From Skermanella sp. TT6 (lineage in GTDB: Bacteria > Pseudomonadota > Alphaproteobacteria > Azospirillales > Azospirillaceae): DNA of 64,000 bases. Numbering within the stretch: position 1 is the stretch's first letter; each line of letters opens with the position of its first letter. Made by a program: the position numbers and the translations under genes. The notes beneath the pieces were generated by a model. It ran no database searches. It saw nothing but the letters and a program-made list of their open reading frames with translations, and was not told where the DNA came from. Below, piece after piece: positions 60,835 to 64,000 of this stretch. The stretch spans positions 310,001 through 374,000 of the forward strand of contig NZ_CP067421.1 in assembly GCF_016653635.2 (NCBI RefSeq), written 5' to 3'.

Positions 60835-62454
60835 TTACAGGCCGTGCCTGGCGCGGAGCCGCGCCGCCGCCTGCTCGCCGATGATCGCGCACGGCGCCTG
60901 GGTGTTGCCCGTGGTCACGCGCGGCAGGATGGACCCGTCCGCGACCCGAAGTCCGTCGACGCCATACACGGCGAGCGAAGCGTCGACGACCGACATGTCG
61001 TCGCGTCCCATCTTCGCCGTGCCGCATTGATGCCAGTAGGTGACCGCCGCATCGCGGATGAAGGCATCCTCCGCGTCGGCATCCAGGACGCCCGGGATGG
61101 CTTCACGCGTGACATGGGGCTTGAACGCCTCGGCGTTTCCGAGAGCGCGGCACAGCCTGACGCAGGCCCGGGCCGCTTCCAGGTCGGCGGGGTCGGACAG
61201 CATGTTGGCGTCGATTGCCGGGGGCTTGCCGGGATCGGCATCGCGAAGCCGGAGGCGGCCCCGACTCTTCGGCTGCGCCAGCCCCGCGAACATCGTCCAG
61301 CCATGTTCGGGAACGCCGAGCGCCGCGGTGCGCTCGCTCGGCACCGGAAACTCGACCTGGCAGAACAGCAGGTCCGGTGCATCGAGCTCGGGTCGGCTCT
61401 TCCAGTAGAGCGTCGCTTCGCTGCCGCTGTTGCGCGGCGCGATCGCCTCCTTGCATTCCCACGTGCAGCCGAAGGAGACGTGGTCCTGCATGTTCCGCCC
61501 GACTCCGGGCAGATGCTGAAGGACCGGGATCGAATGGCGCTCCAGTTCGGTCCGGTCGCCGATACCAGACAGCATGAGCAGCTTGGGCGTGTTGATCGCG
61601 CCGGTGGACAGGATCACCTCGCAGCCTGCCCGGATCGCGAAGATGCGTCCGTCCTTCTCGACCTCGACGCCGCGCGCCCGGCGGCCGTCGAACAGCACGC
61701 GCCGTACCTGGGCGCCGGTCAGGATGGTGAGGTTGGAACGGTCGGACCACGGGTGGACATAAGCCCGGTACAGCGACTGGCGCCGGCCATCGCGGACCAG
61801 CATGTCGGTCAGGGCGGCGCCGCCCGGCCCCTCCATCATGGCGCCGTTGGGGCTCTCGAACGTCGGGATGCCCAGTTCGCGCGCGGCACCCAACATCGCG
61901 TGGGCGAGCGGGTTGGGGTCTTGGGCGGGCTGGACCCAGACGGGGCCGCCGGTGCCGCGGTAGCGCGGGTCCGGGGTTCCCCGCCAGTTCTCGATCCGCC
62001 GATAGATGTCCAGGACCGAGTCGTAGCCCCATGCGGCATCGCCGGCCTCGGACGCGAAGAAATCCCAGTCGTTGCGATGGCCCCGCGCCCATACCATCAC
62101 GTTCACGCTCGAGCCTCCGCCCAGGCCCCTGCCCATCGCCATGGACAGGGCGCGGCCGTGAAGATGCGGGTTGGGTTCGGCTTGGAAGCCCCAGTCGCGC
62201 TCGCTTCCCAGGTTGGTCGGCCACAGGGCGGGATCGAGCACCGAGTCGGCCTCGTCGCTTCCGCCGGCCTCGATCAGGAGAACCCGCACATCGGGATTCT
62301 CGGCGAGACGGCGGGCGATCACCGAACCCGACGCACCCGCGCCGCAGACGATGAAATCATGGTCGGTATCCGGTTCGGCGGCGAACCGCGGCCGATGTTC
62401 CTGCGCATGTCGGGTGTGCTCCGTGTCCTGGCTGGCAGGGTGATGGCTTGGCAT
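60835..62454 (-). CDS. GMC-family FAD-dependent oxidoreductase
   Basis: 539 residues. FAD-binding FIVCGAGASGSVIARRL, GRGLGGGSSVNVMVWARG, and the GMC signature LSTGAINTPKLLMLSGIG are present. The C-terminal YWHQCGTAKMG carries the catalytic His. The family includes choline and alcohol dehydrogenases; choline dehydrogenase-like, though substrate is not certain. A His/Glu-rich N-terminal ~30 residues is unusual. Confidence 0.94.
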   Translation of the reverse strand: MPSHHPASQDTEHTRHAQEHRPRFAAEPDTDHDFIVCGAGASGSVIARRLAENPDVRVLLIEAGGSDEADSVLDPALWPTNLGSERDWGFQAEPNPHLHGRALSMAMGRGLGGGSSVNVMVWARGHRNDWDFFASEAGDAAWGYDSVLDIYRRIENWRGTPDPRYRGTGGPVWVQPAQDPNPLAHAMLGAARELGIPTFESPNGAMMEGPGGAALTDMLVRDGRRQSLYRAYVHPWSDRSNLTILTGAQVRRVLFDGRRARGVEVEKDGRIFAIRAGCEVILSTGAINTPKLLMLSGIGDRTELERHSIPVLQHLPGVGRNMQDHVSFGCTWECKEAIAPRNSGSEATLYWKSRPELDAPDLLFCQVEFPVPSERTAALGVPEHGWTMFAGLAQPKSRGRLRLRDADPGKPPAIDANMLSDPADLEAARACVRLCRALGNAEAFKPHVTREAIPGVLDADAEDAFIRDAAVTYWHQCGTAKMGRDDMSVVDASLAVYGVDGLRVADGSILPRVTTGNTQAPCAIIGEQAAARLRARHGL

Positions 62455-62568
62455 CGTTCTTTCCTTTCTAGCGGATGCTGGTCGAGAGCCGGCCGCACGG
62501 CCGGAGCCCGGGCAAGAACCCAGGCCCGACCTGGAGGCCTGCCGTGCGGGGGGAGAGGACGCCGAGGA

Positions 62569-63369
62569 TCAGCGCGCCTTGCGCGGGCTTTCCGTCGCGG
62601 CCTGGTCGATCACGTCGGCGACGACCTTGGGCTGGGTCATGAAGACCGCGTGGCTGGCCGGCACCTCGGTGACCTCGGCGCCGATGCGGTCTGCCATATG
62701 GCGCAGCATGCGAAGGTCGAACGCCTTGTCGTCCGTCGCGATGACGGCCCAGCTCGGCCTGGAGCGCCATGCGGCCTGGGTCAGTTCGGTCTGGAAGGCC
62801 GACAGGTTGATCGGCACCTGCGAGTCGCGCATGAAGGCCGCGTCCGCGTCGCTCGCGTCGGCGGCGAAGCCGATCTTGAAGTTCTCCGCCTTCATGACGC
62901 CGAAGCCGTCGCCCTGCGTGTCGATGACGAATTCGGCGGGCGTGACGAAGCCTTCATATTGCTGTGCCGTCGTCTCGCCCGCGTCGGGCGAGAGGGCGGA
63001 GACATAGACGAGACCGGCGACCTTCGGATCGACGCCGGCTTCGGTGATGACAGTGCCGCCCCAGCTGTGGCCGACGAGGATCGCCGGGCCGTCCTGCCTG
63101 GCGAGCGCGCGCTTCGTCGCGGCGACGTCGTCGGCGAGCGAGGTCAGCGGGTTCTGGACGATCGTCACGCGATAGCCCCGCCGCGTCAGATCGTCATAGA
63201 CGCCGCGCCAGCCGGACCCGTCGGCGAAGGCGCCATGGACCAGCACGACGTTGCGAACCGCCTGCTCCCCGACACCCTGGGCGCCGTGGCCGGCCTGCTG
63301 GGCCTGGGCGGCGAACGGCAAGGCGGCCACCACGGCGGCGACGGCGGCGACGCGAAGACTGTTCATCAT
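62569..63369 (-). CDS. Secreted alpha/beta hydrolase
   Basis: 266 residues. A signal peptide (MNSLRVAAVAAVVAALPFAA) precedes VVLVHGAFADGSGWRGVYDD, nucleophile VGHSWGGTVITEAG and the His in VPASHAVFMTQP. Typical of small periplasmic hydrolases. It lies between the GMC and Ohr genes on the same strand. Substrate unknown. Confidence 0.91.
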   Translation of the reverse strand: MMNSLRVAAVAAVVAALPFAAQAQQAGHGAQGVGEQAVRNVVLVHGAFADGSGWRGVYDDLTRRGYRVTIVQNPLTSLADDVAATKRALARQDGPAILVGHSWGGTVITEAGVDPKVAGLVYVSALSPDAGETTAQQYEGFVTPAEFVIDTQGDGFGVMKAENFKIGFAADASDADAAFMRDSQVPINLSAFQTELTQAAWRSRPSWAVIATDDKAFDLRMLRHMADRIGAEVTEVPASHAVFMTQPKVVADVIDQAATESPRKAR

Positions 63370-63400
63370 GGGAGAATTCCTTTCTTGAAGGATGGACGAT

Positions 63401-63826
63401 TCAAGCGGCCAGCGTCAGGCGAACATCCAGGCCGCCGCGCGTGGCATGCGAATAGGGGCAGACGACATGCGCCTGCTCGACCAGTTCCCGGGCGACGGCG
63501 GCATCGATCCCCGGCAGCGTGATCGTCAGCGCGACGTCGAGCCCGAAGCCCTGGCCATCGTCTCGCGGGCCGATGCCCACGGCGGCGGTGACGCGGCTTT
63601 CGTCGGCGATCTTCACCTTGCGCTTGCCGGCGACGAACTTGAGCGCGCCGAGGAAGCAGGCGGCATAGCCGGAAGCGAACAGCTGTTCGGGATTGGCGCC
63701 TTCGCCGCCGGCCCCGCCGAGTTCCTTGGGCGTGACGAGCGCGACGCTGAACGCGCCATCGGTGGTGGCGGCGTGGCCGGTGCGGCCACCGGTCGCCGTG
63801 GCTGCGGTACGATAGAGAATGTTCAT
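63401..63826 (-). CDS. ohr: Organic hydroperoxide resistance protein Ohr (OsmC family)
   Basis: 141 residues. The N-terminus MNILYRTAATATGGRTGHAA, first redox Cys in SGYAACFLGALKFV, and the second in AHVVCPYSHATRG are the Ohr hallmarks. Ohr is a thiol peroxidase that reduces organic hydroperoxides. A divergent gene probably encodes OhrR; two palindromes lie between them. Confidence 0.95.
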   Translation of the reverse strand: MNILYRTAATATGGRTGHAATTDGAFSVALVTPKELGGAGGEGANPEQLFASGYAACFLGALKFVAGKRKVKIADESRVTAAVGIGPRDDGQGFGLDVALTITLPGIDAAVARELVEQAHVVCPYSHATRGGLDVRLTLAA

Positions 63827-63852
63827 GGCCCGGGTCCTATATGCCGATAACT

Positions 63853-63920
63853 GTTATTGCGATAACATAGTGCTTAACACCCGGCCTCACCGTCGTCCAG
63901 TGAAAAATATCGCGATATTT
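63853..63920. promoter_or_regulatory. Two palindromic boxes between ohr and the probable ohrR gene
   Basis: GTTATTGCGATAAC (63853-63866) and AAATATCGCGATATTT (63905-63920, a perfect 16-bp palindrome) share the core TATYGCGATA. They sit in the divergent promoter region as expected for an OhrR/MarR operator pair. Confidence 0.6.
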
Positions 63921-63965
63921 ATTTTCGCGATGGTATATCCTATATAGCGGGTGAAGGAGCATGCC

Positions 63966-64000
63966 ATGACGAACGAAACCAACCGCCCGGTCCCCTTGGA
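63966..64000 (+). CDS. Start of a probable OhrR/MarR-family regulator (partial)
   Basis: GAAGGAGC precedes ATG 63966, which opens MTNETNRPVPL to the window edge. Too short to identify by sequence; the position divergent from ohr, across palindromic boxes, suggests OhrR. Confidence 0.4.
   Translation, partial: MTNETNRPVPL

Noticed and set aside
60826-63522. 898-codon open frame on the plus strand opposite the GMC and hydrolase genes
   Set aside because: It covers three well-recognised genes on the other strand and has low-complexity Arg/Gly/His text. A shadow of high GC at third positions.

Overview
The window is GC-rich DNA of alphaproteobacterial type. MucR/Ros-like, DUF4167-like and RHE_PE00001-like proteins, a VirA/VirG-like two-component pair and a P-type Trb conjugation system all point to a rhizobial or Azospirillum/Rhodospirillales-like host. 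The high density of transfer genes, insertion sequences and small plasmid-type genes suggests a megaplasmid or integrative conjugative element. No replication-initiation (rep) gene, rRNA, tRNA or CRISPR array was seen.

Layout: (1) 1-4913: a modification locus of lower GC. On the minus strand lie a protein with an internally duplicated domain, a YcaO enzyme, a TfuA protein and the start of a further overlapping gene. It is divergent from a nucleotide cyclase/TolB/TPR protein. TfuA-YcaO pairs are known to make backbone thioamides in peptides or proteins; the substrate here is not known. (2) 4950-11509: transposon wreckage (IS256 and IS66 fragments) and a three-level nest, with an ISL3-family element inside the left end of an IS21-family element, which is itself inside the transposase gene of another ISL3-family element. 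(3) 11922-33185: a nearly complete conjugation module. TraK/TraL/TraM-like genes diverge from a putative oriT and from a MobF relaxase-helicase fused to a DnaG-like primase region. On the minus strand follow trbB-C-D-E-J-(K)-L-F-G-H-I, traG (coupling protein), traF (peptidase), a VirB1-like transglycosylase and small genes. TrbL is fused at its N-terminus to a secreted right-handed beta-helix domain, the most unusual architecture in the window. (4) 33204-40772: a possible operator pair in front of trbB, an AT-rich regulator candidate, an Rpn-type nuclease, HU, MucR-like, RHE_PE00001-like and several conserved hypothetical genes, one frameshifted.

(5) 40933-46964: a tyrosine recombinase with a palindromic site, an HNH protein plus small membrane protein, a resolvase remnant and a second IS21-family element, the last part bounded by related direct repeats. 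(6) 46989-49900: an RTX calcium-binding protein and a cytochrome P450 between diverged inverted repeats. (7) 49945-64000: a metabolic and stress region with a cytochrome c, three SDR oxidoreductases, an AraC regulator, a VirG-like response regulator, a di-haem peroxidase, a VirA-like sensor kinase broken by two frameshifts, an HxlR regulator, two alpha/beta hydrolases, a GMC oxidoreductase, an Ohr peroxidase and the start of a probable OhrR gene.

The trb/tra genes probably work together: TraK/L/M-like proteins and the relaxase process DNA at oriT, TraG hands it to the Trb channel, and the primase part of the relaxase could prime the second strand in the recipient. All functions are read from sequence motifs and gene order; no searches were run.
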